From Aliidiomarina quisquiliarum (GTDB lineage Bacteria > Pseudomonadota > Gammaproteobacteria > Enterobacterales > Alteromonadaceae), in contig NZ_JAMFTN010000026.1 of NCBI RefSeq assembly GCF_023922585.1, positions 13,019 to 70,938 on the forward strand: 57,920 nucleotides of DNA. The letters are read 5' to 3'. Positions 27,262 through 38,947 of the stretch are shown piece by piece. Each line of letters starts with the position of its first letter. Position 1 is the first letter of the stretch. Under the pieces are notes generated by a model, which saw only the letters and a program-made list of their open reading frames with translations, did not search any database and was not told the origin of the DNA. The translations under genes were made by a program, and so were the position numbers.

Positions 27262-27376
27262 GTCAGTGTGTTCTCCAGTCGCACGTGAAAGGTGGTAAGG
27301 CTTTCAACGCAGTCTGCACAGACTGTGGAAAGCCGCAGATACAGGGCTCTCGCTAGGAGCGTGCGGAGAATACCAC
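27262..27376 (-). ncRNA. Structured nhaD leader RNA, candidate cation riboswitch
   Basis: Reading the minus strand, TTCTCC (27370-27365) can pair with GGAGAA (27276-27271), which is the nhaD ribosome-binding site. GCACG (27364-27360) can pair with CGTGC (27285-27281). Inside lie two hairpins: GCTC/GAGC (27360-27346) and a long one with GGCTTTC (27334-27328) against GAAAGCC (27305-27299) and an inner AGTCT/AGACT stem. GTGGTA (27376-27371) is fully complementary to TACCAC (27297-27292), and this helix would cross the first two, giving a pseudoknot. Li+ and Na+ riboswitch classes are known upstream of antiporter genes; I cannot confirm membership of any class from memory. Confidence 0.55.
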
Positions 27377-27594
27377 ATGGCTTTAGTAAAGACTTGTCCC
27401 AACGCAAGAAATAGACAGCTTTATCCTTATGCCTAGGCAACGTATCTTTACGCGGCGAATACTTCAAGTAACCAAAGCCAACATACATTCACAATGTAAA
27501 TACCGAACATAAGAAGCCATACATTGCATGAATAAACATTCATAATCCATACTGAACCCAGTCATTACAACAAACTAACAAGTTAGGTTGCATT
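27377..27594 (+). promoter_or_regulatory. Shared upstream region of nhaD and aceBA
   Basis: This stretch has no convincing gene. Two palindromes lie on the aceB side: ACATTCACAATGT (27485-27497) and ATGAATAAACATTCAT (27528-27543), both plausible operator sites for a regulator of the glyoxylate shunt. The aceB ribosome-binding signal is weak (ttaggttgcatt). I could not assign -35/-10 boxes with confidence. Confidence 0.35.
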
Positions 27595-29181
27595 ATGAAC
27601 ACACATACTCTTAGCTTTACTCAGCCGCTAACAGCGGAATATGAAGAAATACTTACCCCAGCAGCACAAAGCTTTTTGGTTGAGCTGTGCCAGCAGTTTG
27701 CGCCACGTATTGAAGAGCTGATGGCTAACCGTGAGCAAGCACAGCAAAATTATGACCGCGGCGCCTTACCCGACTTCGACCCAGCTACCAAAGACATTCG
27801 CGAAGGAAACTGGCGTGTAGCCGACATTCCAGCCGACTTGCAAAAACGTCACTTGGAAATTACTGGCCCCGTCGAGCGAAAAATGATTATTAACGCCCTA
27901 AATGCCGACGTTGATGTATTTATGGCCGACTTTGAAGACTCACTTTCGCCTACTTGGAACGGCATGATGCAAGGGCAAATTAACTTGCGCGACGCTAACC
28001 TAGGTACCATAGCCTTTACCGACGAAGCCCGTAGTAAAAAATACCAGCTTAACCCTAACCCGGCCTTGCTTATTGCTCGCGTACGGGGTTTGCATTTACC
28101 TGAGAAACATATTCTTTTAAATGGTCAGCCGGTACCTGGAGCATTGGTCGACTTCGCCCTTTATTTCTACCATAACTACCAAACGCGTACTGCCAACGGT
28201 AGCGGTATTTATTTATACCTACCCAAATTACAGCACCATAACGAAGCCAAATGGTGGAGCGACGTGTTCCACTTCGCTGAAGCAAAGTTCAACCAGCCTA
28301 CTGGTACCGTGCGCTGCACTATATTAATTGAAACCTTGCCCGCCGTGTTCCAAATGCATGAAATTCTGTACAGCTTAAAACACCATATTGTTGGTTTAAA
28401 TTGTGGCCGCTGGGACTACATATTCAGCTATATTAAAACCTTACGGGCTCATGCGGATCGCATTTTGCCTGATCGCCAAGTAGTTACCATGACTCAGCCT
28501 TTTTTAAGCGCATATTCACGCTTACTTATTCAAACCTGCCACCAGCGCGGTGCCTTTGCCATGGGTGGTATGGCCGCCTTTATTCCACTGAAAGACGAAG
28601 CCGCCAACAAAGAAATTTTGGCCAAAGTAAAAGCCGACAAGGAACTTGAATTTAGCAATGGCCACGACGGCACCTGGATAGCCCACCCTGGCCTAGCCGC
28701 CACAGTGCGCGCTGTTGCCGCAGAATACTTAGGCGACAAGCCCAACCAATTACATGCACTACGAGAACAAGATTCACTTACCACCGCTAAAGAATTACTC
28801 GAGCCCAGCACCGGCGACCGCACCGAAGAAGGTATGCGCACCAATATTCGGGTGGCATTGCAATATATTGCCGCTTGGATGTCGGGTAACGGCTGCGTAC
28901 CAATTTACGGACTCATGGAAGACGCCGCCACCGCAGAAATTTCACGTACGTCTATATGGCAGTGGATCCAGCATGGCAAACATTTATCTAACGGTAAGCA
29001 AGTTACTAAAGAGCTATTTCGAAGCATGCTTAGCGAAGAGGCCGAGGTGGTTAAAGCCGAAGTAGGTAACGACCGCTGGCAACATGAAAACTTTACCAAA
29101 GCCATGCAATTGCTCGACGACATTACTACCGCCGACGAACTAACCGAGTTTTTAACTTTGCCTGGCTACAAATACTTATAA
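27595..29181 (+). CDS. aceB: Malate synthase A
   Basis: A 528-residue enzyme that condenses glyoxylate with acetyl-CoA to malate, the second step of the glyoxylate shunt. Recognised by VDVFMADFEDSLSPTWNGMM, RDANLGTIAF, the glyoxylate/Mg region YLPKLQHHNEAKWWSDVFHF, TILIETLPAVFQMHEILY, LNCGRWDYIFSYIK, and the CoA-site region GRWD to MGGMAAFIP. The length is typical for isoform A (E. coli 533). The next gene, aceA, starts 37 bases later. Confidence 0.96.
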   Translation: MNTHTLSFTQPLTAEYEEILTPAAQSFLVELCQQFAPRIEELMANREQAQQNYDRGALPDFDPATKDIREGNWRVADIPADLQKRHLEITGPVERKMIINALNADVDVFMADFEDSLSPTWNGMMQGQINLRDANLGTIAFTDEARSKKYQLNPNPALLIARVRGLHLPEKHILLNGQPVPGALVDFALYFYHNYQTRTANGSGIYLYLPKLQHHNEAKWWSDVFHFAEAKFNQPTGTVRCTILIETLPAVFQMHEILYSLKHHIVGLNCGRWDYIFSYIKTLRAHADRILPDRQVVTMTQPFLSAYSRLLIQTCHQRGAFAMGGMAAFIPLKDEAANKEILAKVKADKELEFSNGHDGTWIAHPGLAATVRAVAAEYLGDKPNQLHALREQDSLTTAKELLEPSTGDRTEEGMRTNIRVALQYIAAWMSGNGCVPIYGLMEDAATAEISRTSIWQWIQHGKHLSNGKQVTKELFRSMLSEEAEVVKAEVGNDRWQHENFTKAMQLLDDITTADELTEFLTLPGYKYL

Positions 29182-29218
29182 CAAAAGAATTTAATTTAAC
29201 AACTTTGAGGTAATTATC

Positions 29219-30541
29219 ATGACAACACCTAAACATATGCAAAATGCGGTACAAGAGCTAGAGCAAAGCTGGGCGACAGACCCACGCTGGGAAGGCATAG
29301 AGCGCACCTACAGTGCTGAAGACGTCATTCGCCTACGTGGCTCGCGGAACATTGCTTACACCCATGCCGCCCAAGGTGCCGACAAGCTATGGACCCTATT
29401 GCACGGCAAAGCGAAAGACAAATTCGGTAAAGACTACGTGAACGCCTTAGGTGCCTTAACCGGTGGCCAGGCCGTACAGCAAGTAAAAGCGGGCTTACAA
29501 GCCATTTATCTTTCGGGTTGGCAAGTAGCCGCCGACAACAACTCGGCAGCTAGCATGTACCCCGACCAGTCACTTTACCCAGTCGACTCGGTACCCAAAG
29601 TAATTGAACGTATAAACAATTCATTTTCCCGTGCCGACCAAATTCAATGGGGCAAGGGCATTGGTCCAGAGCATCCTGATTACGTTGACTACTTTGCACC
29701 TATTGTAGCCGACGCCGAAGCTGGTTTTGGTGGTGTGTTGAACGCCTATGAATTAATGCTTGGCATGATCAAAGCCGGTGCTTCTGGTGTTCACTTTGAA
29801 GACCAATTAGCGTCGGTGAAAAAATGCGGCCACATGGGTGGGAAAGTGTTAGTGCCTACGCAAGAAGCTGTACAAAAACTGATTGCAGCGCGCCTAGCTG
29901 CCGACGTGTCTGGCACCAAAACCTTAATTGTGGCTCGTACCGACGCCAATGCCGCCGACTTACTAACCAGCGACGTAGACCCTAACGATAAAGAGTTTCT
30001 CACTGGCGAACGTACCGCCGAAGGTTTCTACCGCGTGAAGCCAGGCATAGAGCAAGCTATTTCACGTGGTTTAGCTTATGCACCTTATGCCGACTTGGTG
30101 TGGTGCGAAACCGCCAAACCCGATTTAGAAGAAGCGCGTCAGTTTGCTGAAGCGGTACATGCTAAGTTTCCAGGTAAGTTGTTGGCATATAACTGCTCAC
30201 CTTCATTTAACTGGAAGCGCAACCTGAACGACGCCACCATCGCTAAGTTCCAAAGCGAATTAGCGGCCATGGGTTATAAGTTCCAGTTCATTACTTTAGC
30301 GGGCGTGCATAACATGTGGTATCACATGTTTAATTTAGCCTACGACTATGCCCGTAACGATATGTCGGCCTATGTGAAGCTACAAGAAGAAGAGTTTGCT
30401 TCTGCCGACCGTGGTTATACCTTTGTTGCGCACCAACAAGAAGTAGGTACTGGCTATTTCGACGACGTTACCAATGTTATTCAAGGTGGCCAGTCGTCGG
30501 TTACGGCACTTACGGGCTCAACGGAAGAAGAGCAGTTCTAA
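29219..30541 (+). CDS. aceA: Isocitrate lyase
   Basis: A 440-residue enzyme splitting isocitrate into succinate and glyoxylate, the first step of the glyoxylate shunt. The catalytic signature KKCGHMGG is present near residue 200, preceded by [20 protein letters not shown] and [19 protein letters not shown] and the C-terminal [20 protein letters not shown] are also conserved. GAGGTAATTATC gives a good ribosome-binding site. It forms an aceBA pair; aceK is not downstream in the same direction but overlaps tail to tail. Confidence 0.97.
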   Translation: MTTPKHMQNAVQELEQSWATDPRWEGIERTYSAEDVIRLRGSRNIAYTHAAQGADKLWTLLHGKAKDKFGKDYVNALGALTGGQAVQQVKAGLQAIYLSGWQVAADNNSAASMYPDQSLYPVDSVPKVIERINNSFSRADQIQWGKGIGPEHPDYVDYFAPIVADAEAGFGGVLNAYELMLGMIKAGASGVHFEDQLASVKKCGHMGGKVLVPTQEAVQKLIAARLAADVSGTKTLIVARTDANAADLLTSDVDPNDKEFLTGERTAEGFYRVKPGIEQAISRGLAYAPYADLVWCETAKPDLEEARQFAEAVHAKFPGKLLAYNCSPSFNWKRNLNDATIAKFQSELAAMGYKFQFITLAGVHNMWYHMFNLAYDYARNDMSAYVKLQEEEFASADRGYTFVAHQQEVGTGYFDDVTNVIQGGQSSVTALTGSTEEEQF

Positions 30542-32283
30542 TCATTCCTTAACTCGGTATTGGTTTGATAACGAAAGCGGATGCTCTGCGGGTATGGAAA
30601 TATGTCTGCGAGCATCCCTTTTTTTATCTGCTGTTGCTGCTCTTGCCAGAAAGTCGCATCAATCAACTCCGGGTGATGCTGTTGAATAACTCTTAAGTAT
30701 TTTTTGTTGGGAAACACAAAGGTGGCCACTTGCTCAGGAAACACATCGCCAGGGGCAACCGAATACCAATGCTCTGAAGCGAGTACGTCTTGCGCATAAT
30801 CGCTTTTAGGTATCGCTCGAAAGTTCATTTCTGTTAAATATTGCACTTCGTCGTAGTCATAAAAAACCACCCGTTTCCCTCGAGTTACGCCAAAGTTTTT
30901 TAATAGCATGTCGCCCGGAAAAATATTGGCAGCAATCATATCTTTTAGTGCATACCCATAGTCGAGTAAAATTGCTTCTATAGCAGTGTCGTCGGCTTCG
31001 GTTAAATAAATATTTAACGGGGTTAAACGCTTTTCTATATACACATGCTTTAACACCACATAGTCGCCTTCAAATTCCATCGAGCCGGCAATACTTTGCT
31101 TTAGCTCTGCTAGCAGCTCGGCTGAAAACCTGCTTCGTGGTAAAGCCACGTTCGAATACTCAATGGTGTCGGCCATGCGCCCTACCCGGTCATGCTGTTT
31201 TACCAACTGATAACGCGCCAGCACCGTGTCGCGGCCAAACGGCTTGGTTTCGCCAAAAGTGTCGCGAATAACTTTAAACACATAAGGAAACGACGGTAGA
31301 GTAAATACTTCCATTACTAACCCCCGCACCCCTGGCGCTACCACTAATTGGTCCGTCGACGTGGCGAAGTGCTGCAGCAATTCACGGTAGAACTCTGTTT
31401 TACCTTGTTTGTGCAGACCAATAGCCGAATATAATTCTGCTAATTTTTTTCGTGGCATCAGTCCCTGCAGAAACCGAACAAGCGCCGAAGGCGTAGTAGT
31501 TTTTACAAAGAAATAGGCCCGAGCAAAACTAAATACCACCAGCATTTGCTCTACGTCGGTAATCAGTGCGTCTACATACAGTTGGCCGTGACTATTGTTT
31601 AATATAGGCACAACAAATGGGTACTGGTGCTGCTCGGTTACAATACGCCCCACCACATAGGCTGCTTTATTACGGTAAAACGGGTGTTTTAACACGTCAA
31701 TACGTAATTGATGCGCTGCCAGTTTCCGTAGTTTTACCTGGGCTAAAAAAGCGTGCATAAGCTGCGTTTGGCACGCAGCCATGTCTGCAAAGGCTGCCCC
31801 AAAGTTCATGTCGGTTAGTATGCTTTCAAGGGTGCTAGCAATCCCATCAGCGACAGGAAAGTAAGCGCGGTACTCGGTTTCTTGTGGTAAGGGTATGCGC
31901 TTTGCCAGCACACTTTCTACAAATATGTAGCGGTTATTAAAATAACTCCGGTGAAATAACTTACAAAACACCGAGTTAAAAAAGGTTTCGGCCAGTTCTG
32001 CCTGAGGGTGAAATACCAATAAATCAGCATAGTAACTGCGTACTTTTTTCCATAGTTTTTCATTTACTTCAGTGCAGTCCATAGCTTCCGAAAGTTCCTG
32101 TACAGTTGCTATAACTCGCTGATCGTAATAACTAATACGTGCCCTTGCTGCCGCTTGCAGGGCGCTCCAACGCTGTTCAATATAAAGCTCCCGAGCTTGC
32201 TCGGTTACGGCTTGAAATGCCCGGTAATGACGATGAAAGCCAGTTAAAATGGTCCGAGCCACATTTGAATAAGATAAAACCAT
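30538..32283 (-). CDS. aceK: Isocitrate dehydrogenase kinase/phosphatase
   Basis: A 581-residue bifunctional enzyme that phosphorylates and dephosphorylates isocitrate dehydrogenase, directing isocitrate into the glyoxylate shunt. The N-terminal regulatory region is followed by the kinase-like domain, with [20 protein letters not shown] and [18 protein letters not shown] (ATP-binding loop and lysine), [40 protein letters not shown] and the NFRAIPKS region. The frame extends 24 codons further, but AGGA precedes the ATG at 32283. In E. coli aceK is the third gene of aceBAK; here it is convergent with aceA and overlaps it by 4 bases. Confidence 0.94.
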   Translation of the reverse strand: MVLSYSNVARTILTGFHRHYRAFQAVTEQARELYIEQRWSALQAAARARISYYDQRVIATVQELSEAMDCTEVNEKLWKKVRSYYADLLVFHPQAELAETFFNSVFCKLFHRSYFNNRYIFVESVLAKRIPLPQETEYRAYFPVADGIASTLESILTDMNFGAAFADMAACQTQLMHAFLAQVKLRKLAAHQLRIDVLKHPFYRNKAAYVVGRIVTEQHQYPFVVPILNNSHGQLYVDALITDVEQMLVVFSFARAYFFVKTTTPSALVRFLQGLMPRKKLAELYSAIGLHKQGKTEFYRELLQHFATSTDQLVVAPGVRGLVMEVFTLPSFPYVFKVIRDTFGETKPFGRDTVLARYQLVKQHDRVGRMADTIEYSNVALPRSRFSAELLAELKQSIAGSMEFEGDYVVLKHVYIEKRLTPLNIYLTEADDTAIEAILLDYGYALKDMIAANIFPGDMLLKNFGVTRGKRVVFYDYDEVQYLTEMNFRAIPKSDYAQDVLASEHWYSVAPGDVFPEQVATFVFPNKKYLRVIQQHHPELIDATFWQEQQQQIKKGMLADIFPYPQSIRFRYQTNTELRND

Positions 32284-32387
32284 GGGGGTTTCCTTTCGCC
32301 ACGCCGATTTTATGTATCGGTTGCGCCTATCATTTACTGCTCTATAATTCACCACAGTTATAATGGCATATTAAAGCAGGCGGTTGC

Positions 32388-33323
32388 ATGAATCATTTTC
32401 GTCAAATAGATCTTAATTTACTTACCTACCTTGACGCTTTACTGCGCGAACGCAATGTAACCCGTGCTGCCGAGCAACTTAACATTACCCAGCCGGCCAT
32501 GAGCAACGCCTTAAAACGGCTACGCGACTTACTAAACGACCCTATTTTGGTGCGCACCAGTGAAGGCATGGTACCTACCGAGCGGGCTTTGGCCATGAAG
32601 CCGCAAGTGCGGCAAATACTCTACGCGGTAGAAGAAGTTATTCAGCCTAGCCGGGGTTTTGAAGCGCTCGAAAGTAGCCGTGTGTTTCGTATTATGGTCT
32701 CTGACTATGCGGCTTCTACACTTATGTCGCCGTTACTAAAAGCTTTACGTGTACAAGCGCCACATATTACCCTCGACTTAATGACTCCCAGCGACGTAAG
32801 CTTTCACGACGTAGAAAATGGCAAAGTAGACCTTGCCATTAACCGTTTCGACGACTTACCCCAATCGTTCCACCAGAAACTTCTCTGGAACGACGACTTT
32901 GCCTGCTTGGTACATAAAAATCATGCCTTGCTTGAAAATTACACGCTAGAAAACTATCTAACCGCGCAGCATAGCTGGGTGAGTAAAACTGGTTTTGGGG
33001 TAGGAATTGGTATGACACCCGATGCTGTGCAAAAATTAGGTTGGGTCGACAATGCCTTAGCGCAACTTGGCCATACGCGGCATATTAAGGTGTTTACGCG
33101 GAATTATCATGTGGCTATGCATTTGGCTTTGGAAGGCCTTATTGCAACGTTACCAAGACGTGCGGCAAACTTATATAAAGACAACTCCGACGTAGTGCTA
33201 CGCGAACCACCTTTCCCTATTCCAGCTATTGACCTACGCATGATATGGAGCCCGCTGTTGCAGCACGACGAAGGCCACCGCTGGTTTCGTACTCTACTAG
33301 CAGAAGTAGCTAGCCGGTCTTAA
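32388..33323 (+). CDS. LysR-family transcriptional regulator
   Basis: A 311-residue regulator with an N-terminal winged helix (about 7-66; [40 protein letters not shown]) and a periplasmic-binding-like effector domain of the NodD-type subgroup ([32 protein letters not shown]). It lies divergent from aceK, 104 bases away, so aceK or the nearby glyoxylate genes are candidate targets. The effector cannot be read from sequence. Its end overlaps the chemotaxis receptor gene by 4 bases. Confidence 0.88.
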   Translation: MNHFRQIDLNLLTYLDALLRERNVTRAAEQLNITQPAMSNALKRLRDLLNDPILVRTSEGMVPTERALAMKPQVRQILYAVEEVIQPSRGFEALESSRVFRIMVSDYAASTLMSPLLKALRVQAPHITLDLMTPSDVSFHDVENGKVDLAINRFDDLPQSFHQKLLWNDDFACLVHKNHALLENYTLENYLTAQHSWVSKTGFGVGIGMTPDAVQKLGWVDNALAQLGHTRHIKVFTRNYHVAMHLALEGLIATLPRRAANLYKDNSDVVLREPPFPIPAIDLRMIWSPLLQHDEGHRWFRTLLAEVASRS

Positions 33324-35350
33324 ACTTCGAAGCGATCTGCCAAGCTTTGTAAATGATTTGCTACTTCTGTTAATTCCCGGCTAGAAGCAATAATTTGCGA
33401 TGTGCCCGAGGCCGATTCTTTTGCTCTTTCACTAATTTCGTCCATATTACCTTTAATGCCCACCGTAGCAGCGGCTAGCTCCTCCGAGGCCGTAGCTATT
33501 TGATCATTAATGCCCGTAAGTTCACCAACTGCCTCACGAATGGTGTCAAGCGCACTGCGTGCTTCTATCGACTTTTCTAGCGTTGCTGCTACGCCTTTTT
33601 GGCTACCCGCCATAACCGTTACAGCGTTTTGCGTACCTTTTTGCAGGCTTTCAATAATACGTTGAATATTTAAAGTTGAATCTTGTGTTTGTCGCGCTAA
33701 CGAACGAACTTCATCGGCAACCACGGCAAAGCCACGGCCTTGTTCGCCCGCACGGGCCGCTTCTATGGCGGCATTTAGCGCCAGCAAGTTGGTTTGATTC
33801 GCAATCGCCTCAATCACTTCTAGTATGGTGCCTATTTCATTACTTTGGGTTTCCACCTGTTGCACAACTTCTGCGGCATGTTTTACTTCATCGGCAACAT
33901 TACTAATAGCGCTCGACGTTTCTTGAAATACTCGTTCTGCACTTTGGGTTTCAGTTTCTGCATGGCGCGTAGCTGAAAGTGCCCGCGACGCGGCGTTGGC
34001 AATTTCTTGTACGGTAGTGACTACTTCTTCAATAGCAGTTACCGCCCGTTGCACCGAAGCTTCTTGTTCGTGTACGTTGTCGCTAGTGGACTCAGCCACA
34101 GCATGAGTTTGCTGCGCTGAATCTGTTACCGTACGGCTTGCTGTTGAAATATCAGCCAATAGTTTGCGCAAGTTTTCAGCCATTAGCATCATGGCATTTA
34201 ATAAACCTACTTCTGTTCCAGTGCCCTTAGCGCTTAAGTTTCCATTGGCTATTTGTTCTGCTATATACCGCATGTGTTCTGGCTCGCCACCTAATGGCCG
34301 AGTTACACTGCGGGTAACCCATAAGCCCAACGCCACAGCCACGGCAAAGCCAAACAGCACCACTACCGAAATAATTCCTAAAGCCGAGGTAACCTTGTCG
34401 GTTGCCGCTGCTGCTGCATTGGTGTTCAGTGTTATAGCGGCGGCCTCAACTTCTGCTAACGCAGCATTAACCTGCTCAATAGCCTCGTCCATGGCCGCTG
34501 AACTAGCTGCGGCTTGAATTTGCGCTTCCACTTGCCGTTGATACGATTCAAACAACGCCCCTGAACTAAACGCAGCTTCGCTCCATTGTTCAAGCAACGA
34601 CGCCACTTCAGTAACCGAAGCTCGTATGTCTGGACCACTGCGCTCTTGCATGGTGGCCATAGGAAATTCAAATATTTCAAAAACCTGCTCAACCTCTTCG
34701 GCCAATGGTCGCAAGGTAACAACACTGGTTTGGTTTACATAATCGCGGGTTAAATATTGCACTTCCATTACCAAGCTTTGCAGGTTAACCGCCGCAGAGG
34801 TAAGCTCCACGTCTTGCGCAACCTCCTCTGCATGATACGAAATATTGCCTAGTTCACCTACTAAGAAGGCGGCTACACGGTCGAAGTGGGTTAATAGCCG
34901 ACGCACTTCCGCCGCATGCCGTAAGGTTTCAAGATGATAGGCAAACAGGTTGCTTGCTGCCGTTTCAAAAGCCGTACGGGCCTGCATCGACTCTTCTAGC
35001 CGCACTTTAACCTGGCGATTATCTACTAAGGTATTTAACTTTCGATAATTTTGTCCAAACTGCGCACTGCCAGCATTAAACTCGTCCTCATACTGGCTCA
35101 ATGTTTCTACGCTTTCAGTTACTAAAGCCCGTCCTACCAAAGCATTTGCTTCAAACATAGCGTTGGTTAATTCACCCGTAATGGTAACCGTTGGTGTTGT
35201 GGTTTCTGTTACATAACGTAAGGTGCGCTCAAAGCTATTAATAAAGCCAATACCCACGCCGCCTGTTACTGCCACCAAAATGGCAACCACCACAAAGCCC
35301 GCAATAATGCGAGTCGACAATTTCTTTAATCGTGCTGTCAACCAAGACAT
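33320..35350 (-). CDS. Methyl-accepting chemotaxis protein
   Basis: A 676-residue transmembrane receptor: TM1 at about 13-35 ([20 protein letters not shown]), a large helical periplasmic sensor region to about 325, TM2 near 328-350 ([20 protein letters not shown]), a HAMP domain, and the cytoplasmic signalling rod. The conserved hairpin tip reads [20 protein letters not shown] and [15 protein letters not shown]. No C-terminal CheR pentapeptide is visible. The ligand is unknown; the sensor is a helical bundle rather than a Cache fold. It would feed the flagellar motor encoded at the left of the window. Confidence 0.92.
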   Translation of the reverse strand: MSWLTARLKKLSTRIIAGFVVVAILVAVTGGVGIGFINSFERTLRYVTETTTPTVTITGELTNAMFEANALVGRALVTESVETLSQYEDEFNAGSAQFGQNYRKLNTLVDNRQVKVRLEESMQARTAFETAASNLFAYHLETLRHAAEVRRLLTHFDRVAAFLVGELGNISYHAEEVAQDVELTSAAVNLQSLVMEVQYLTRDYVNQTSVVTLRPLAEEVEQVFEIFEFPMATMQERSGPDIRASVTEVASLLEQWSEAAFSSGALFESYQRQVEAQIQAAASSAAMDEAIEQVNAALAEVEAAAITLNTNAAAAATDKVTSALGIISVVVLFGFAVAVALGLWVTRSVTRPLGGEPEHMRYIAEQIANGNLSAKGTGTEVGLLNAMMLMAENLRKLLADISTASRTVTDSAQQTHAVAESTSDNVHEQEASVQRAVTAIEEVVTTVQEIANAASRALSATRHAETETQSAERVFQETSSAISNVADEVKHAAEVVQQVETQSNEIGTILEVIEAIANQTNLLALNAAIEAARAGEQGRGFAVVADEVRSLARQTQDSTLNIQRIIESLQKGTQNAVTVMAGSQKGVAATLEKSIEARSALDTIREAVGELTGINDQIATASEELAAATVGIKGNMDEISERAKESASGTSQIIASSRELTEVANHLQSLADRFEV

Positions 35351-35445
35351 AACGCCTCCAAGCGGGGTTACTTAAAATAGAAACGGCTCGTTCTTTATAA
35401 CCAATAGTGTATGTCAAGACTACAAAATCAGCACTTAAATAGCAA

Positions 35446-35471
35446 AAAGGCCAACCCGAAGGTTGGCCTTT
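35446..35471 (-). terminator. Terminator after the TolB-amidohydrolase gene
   Basis: An 11-bp perfect stem AAAGGCCAACC/GGTTGGCCTTT with a four-base loop, which reads TTCG on the minus strand, followed by TTGCTATTT. It lies 30 bases after the stop of the gene at 35501-38677 and just upstream of the chemotaxis receptor gene on the same strand, separating the two units. Confidence 0.9.
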
Positions 35472-35500
35472 AAAAGCTTTATACACTTAAAGCCAAGTTA

Positions 35501-38500
35501 CTACTCAAAATAGAACGGCTGACGCGCTTGCGCTCGACGCCCCATTTCATTCATGGTGTCGGCATCGAATAAACGACCGTTTACCATGGTATGGGTTACT
35601 TTCTCTGAACTACGTATGTCGTTCACCACATCACCGTCTATCACAATAATGTCGGCCAGCTTACCCACTTCAAGTGAACCAATGGCATGGTCCATGCCTA
35701 AATTGCGCGCGCCGTCTATGGTTGCGGTACGCAGCGCCTGCATAGGGGTCATGCCGCCTTGTGCCATCATCCAAAGCTCCCAGTGTTGGCCTAAACCTTC
35801 ACGCTGCCCGTGGGCACCTGTGGTTACCATTACCCCAACATCTTGTAGCTCTTTACCACCACGGGCAATATTGAAGTGGTTGTAATGGTGTTCTGGGGCT
35901 ATTTCACGACGCACCGAACGTGGTTGTAGTATATGTTTAGGTACAAAGCGCGACAGTTTTGGGTGCTCCCACACATTGGTATGTGCATACCAATAGTTTT
36001 CGCCCCAAATACCACCAAACCCTACTACTAAAGTTGGTGTGTAGGCCGTTTCCGTTTGGCTCCATAGCTGTTTCACGTCGCTGTATATATTCGCCACCGG
36101 AATAGAGTGTTCAATCGTCGTATGGCCATCAACAATCATACTTAAGTTGTGGTGAACCAACGAACCACCTTCTGGCACTACCATCATGTCGAGTTCGCGA
36201 GCCGCTTGAATAATTTGCTGACGCTGTTCACGACGTGGTTGGTTGTAGCTTTTCACTGAAAACGCGCCTACTTTTTTCATGCGTTCTAAGTGGAATAAAG
36301 CATCGTCTAAGCTATCCACATGGGCGGTATAACCTGGCCCATTAGCACCATATAAAATAGTACCGGTAGAAAATATACGCGGCCCTACAATGGTACCAGC
36401 ACGCTGCATTTCGCTGGCGGTGAATATTTGCCCGGTATTATTCGACGGGTCGTGAATCGTGGTTACACCAAAAGTTAACCCAGCATACATTACCCAGTTT
36501 TGCTGGGGAATAATTTGCTGCTCGCCTTGCGCACCATGGGCATGAGTGTCAACCAAGCCAGGCATAATGGTTTTGCCTGTGGTGTCTATCACTCGTGCAT
36601 TCCTTGGTACGCGTACTGTGCCGCGCTCACCTACGGCGACAATTTTATTACCTTCCACCACCACTACGCCGTTGTCGATAATTTCTTCACCATTCATGGT
36701 CAGCACTTTACCGCCCACAAAGGCAACAGTTTGCTCTGGCACATAAGCATTTTGGCTAAAGCTAATGTTAGTACCGTCGGCCACCAACTCAACTTTGCCG
36801 GCACCAATGTCGAACATACCCGCTAACGACGCCGAGTAAAGCTCCGGACCTAGCGACCAATATAAGCGCGAGCTATCGTTGGTCCAGGAAATATTATCGC
36901 CTGCCCGCTTCGACAGCTGCTCAACTGGAAACTGGCGATCCGTAGGGCTAATACTAATCGGCTGGCCGCGCTCTACAAATGGCGTTACATGAACACGAAA
37001 GCGTTCAGCAAAGGCCAAAAATTCACCGTTCGGCGACACTCGGTATTCAGTAGCATGGCTTGAGGTATATAGAGTCCGGCTACTATTGTCTGTTAAATCA
37101 ACACTTTCTAATGTTGGTCCAGTGCTACTACGGCCTTGCACATATACACGGTCGTTACGTGCTCCAAAGTGTGGCTGTGAACCATGTTTAGTAATAAATT
37201 CAGGCTGGGTCGCATTTAGCGCTAAGTGATACAAGCCCGCATTTAAACCATGTAATGGGTCGGTTAAGTAGCCACCGCTAATTTTCCGATACACCACTGA
37301 TTCGCCATTTGGCGCAAACACAGGCTCAACAAACTTGCCTTTTCCTGTTGGCAGTACCCGCTCTGAATTACGCTTCAAGTCACGCACAATAACTTGACCT
37401 TGTTCTTGGTCGTGCCAGGTGGTGTACACCAAATAGCGACCGTCGCGTGAAAACGCAGGAAACTGTTCAAACCGATCGGTTCTATTGGTTAGTCTTTTTG
37501 GCGTGCCATTAGGCAAGGCGCGGCTATATAAATGCCCAAGCGCTTCATAAATAACTTGGCTGCCATCTGGTGCCACCTGTACGTTACGCAACATACGCAC
37601 GTCGAAACTACCTGCTTCAATCGGCTGTTGAAAACGCAAGGTGTGCTGAACTTCCTTGGTGGTTGTTACTTCAAACGGAATAGCCGCAACCTGTTGGTTG
37701 TTCACATTTACCCGATGTATACCGCCATTAGCATAAAACACAATGTCTTTGCTGTCTTTGCTCCAGCCCATGGCTGGGTAAACACCGTGAATGGCCCAGG
37801 TTTCCTGCATGTCGCGCGACAAGTTAGCGTACACTTCTTTGTGTTCACCGGTTGCTAGGTCATATACATATAACTTGCTTTGGAAGTCGTCACGCGAAAC
37901 ATAAGCAAGCAGCCTGCCGTCTGGGGAAGGAACTGGGCGAATCGCACCACCATGGCCCGAAAGTACCGTTTCAATCTCGCCGGTTTCTAGCTCATAGCGC
38001 TTAATGGTATAAATGCCGCTTTCCGAGTCTTTACTGTATTCAAAAATAGGGCCTGGGGTACTGTCTTGCGAGTAATACACATAACGGCCGTCTGGAGAAA
38101 ACGCCGGCTCGCCTAAGTCTTTTTGATCATTCGGCCGGGCAGTTAACATTACCCCTTGGCCACCCGTGCGATGGTACATCCAAATTTCACCGGCACCCAA
38201 TGAACGGCGCGCGGTAAAATGCTTACGGGCAACAATATAATTACCGTCTGGGCTCCAGGCTGGGCTGTTTAATAAACGGAAACTTTCTTTCGTTACTTGG
38301 TACGCGTCGCTACCGTCGGATTTCATTACCCAAATGTTGTCACCGCCACCCTCGTCTGAAGTGTAAGCAATGTATTCACCGTCAGGGCTAAAGGAGGGCT
38401 GCATGTGCCAGCCTATACCGCCACGCAACAGCTCTGCTTTACCACCTGCCGCTGGCATACGGTAAATATCGCCCAGCATGTCGAACACCACATGGCGACC

Positions 38501-38677
38501 GTCAGGACTAATGTCCACGCTCATCCAAGTGCCTTCAGTGGTTTGAATTTGAACTGACTTAAGTTCGCCTTGTGGTTCGGCAACCGACCAGCTTTCTGCA
38601 GCTTGCACATAGTTAGGCATAGCTGCTACCAACGCCGCTAAACCCAGCGCCGGCAACATAGTAGTTAGTGACTTCAT
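35501..38677 (-). CDS. Secreted TolB-propeller/amidohydrolase fusion protein
   Basis: A 1058-residue exported protein (signal peptide ending NYVQAAES). The first 640 residues are WD40-like TolB propeller repeats, each with SPDG-type motifs ([40 protein letters not shown]). The C-terminal 400 residues are an amidohydrolase: [13 protein letters not shown] supplies the first metal ligands, [11 protein letters not shown] and [10 protein letters not shown] follow, and [16 protein letters not shown] closes the fold. The substrate is not known; peptides or cyclic amides are plausible. The frame extends four codons up to a TTG. The ATG at 38677 is preferred because GGGGAA precedes it. Confidence 0.88.
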   Translation of the reverse strand: MKSLTTMLPALGLAALVAAMPNYVQAAESWSVAEPQGELKSVQIQTTEGTWMSVDISPDGRHVVFDMLGDIYRMPAAGGKAELLRGGIGWHMQPSFSPDGEYIAYTSDEGGGDNIWVMKSDGSDAYQVTKESFRLLNSPAWSPDGNYIVARKHFTARRSLGAGEIWMYHRTGGQGVMLTARPNDQKDLGEPAFSPDGRYVYYSQDSTPGPIFEYSKDSESGIYTIKRYELETGEIETVLSGHGGAIRPVPSPDGRLLAYVSRDDFQSKLYVYDLATGEHKEVYANLSRDMQETWAIHGVYPAMGWSKDSKDIVFYANGGIHRVNVNNQQVAAIPFEVTTTKEVQHTLRFQQPIEAGSFDVRMLRNVQVAPDGSQVIYEALGHLYSRALPNGTPKRLTNRTDRFEQFPAFSRDGRYLVYTTWHDQEQGQVIVRDLKRNSERVLPTGKGKFVEPVFAPNGESVVYRKISGGYLTDPLHGLNAGLYHLALNATQPEFITKHGSQPHFGARNDRVYVQGRSSTGPTLESVDLTDNSSRTLYTSSHATEYRVSPNGEFLAFAERFRVHVTPFVERGQPISISPTDRQFPVEQLSKRAGDNISWTNDSSRLYWSLGPELYSASLAGMFDIGAGKVELVADGTNISFSQNAYVPEQTVAFVGGKVLTMNGEEIIDNGVVVVEGNKIVAVGERGTVRVPRNARVIDTTGKTIMPGLVDTHAHGAQGEQQIIPQQNWVMYAGLTFGVTTIHDPSNNTGQIFTASEMQRAGTIVGPRIFSTGTILYGANGPGYTAHVDSLDDALFHLERMKKVGAFSVKSYNQPRREQRQQIIQAARELDMMVVPEGGSLVHHNLSMIVDGHTTIEHSIPVANIYSDVKQLWSQTETAYTPTLVVGFGGIWGENYWYAHTNVWEHPKLSRFVPKHILQPRSVRREIAPEHHYNHFNIARGGKELQDVGVMVTTGAHGQREGLGQHWELWMMAQGGMTPMQALRTATIDGARNLGMDHAIGSLEVGKLADIIVIDGDVVNDIRSSEKVTHTMVNGRLFDADTMNEMGRRAQARQPFYFE

Positions 38678-38721
38678 GGAGTTCCCCAATTATTAGTTAT
38701 GATTTTGTTTTAAAGCAGTTG

Positions 38722-38922
38722 CTAGAGTAAGTCTAGTGCACTACGGTCAAACGTTCTGAACACACGACCAATAAAAGAGGAGTTAACAAAAAACCAGTTT
38801 GTGTTAGGGATAATACGCAGTTCTACACGACGGTTTAACTGCCGACCACTTTCCGTATTGTTGTCGGCAACTGGCATACTTTGGCCATACCCTTCGGCGC
38901 TGAGGAAAAAGTTAAAATTGGC
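38722..38922 (-). pseudogene. OmpA-type C-terminal domain remnant
   Basis: The minus strand encodes 66 residues, starting right after a stop codon and lacking any start: SAEGYGQSMPVADNNTESGR followed by QLNRRVELRI. This is the end of an OmpA/MotB-like peptidoglycan-binding domain. The rest of the gene is absent upstream, where the sequence passes directly into unrelated DNA before the small membrane protein gene. It therefore looks like the 3' stump of a deleted outer-membrane protein gene. Confidence 0.7.
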
Positions 38923-38947
38923 CTAAGCCACCGTGGCGGGGTGAATA

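Noticed and set aside
27258-27488. A 76-codon minus-strand frame upstream of nhaD
   Set aside because: It covers the structured leader RNA, has no ribosome-binding site and no family-like sequence; the RNA helices explain the region better.
35351-35440. Sigma-28 promoter before the chemotaxis receptor gene
   Set aside because: TAAAG and GCCGTTTC elements are present but only about 5 bases apart instead of about 15.
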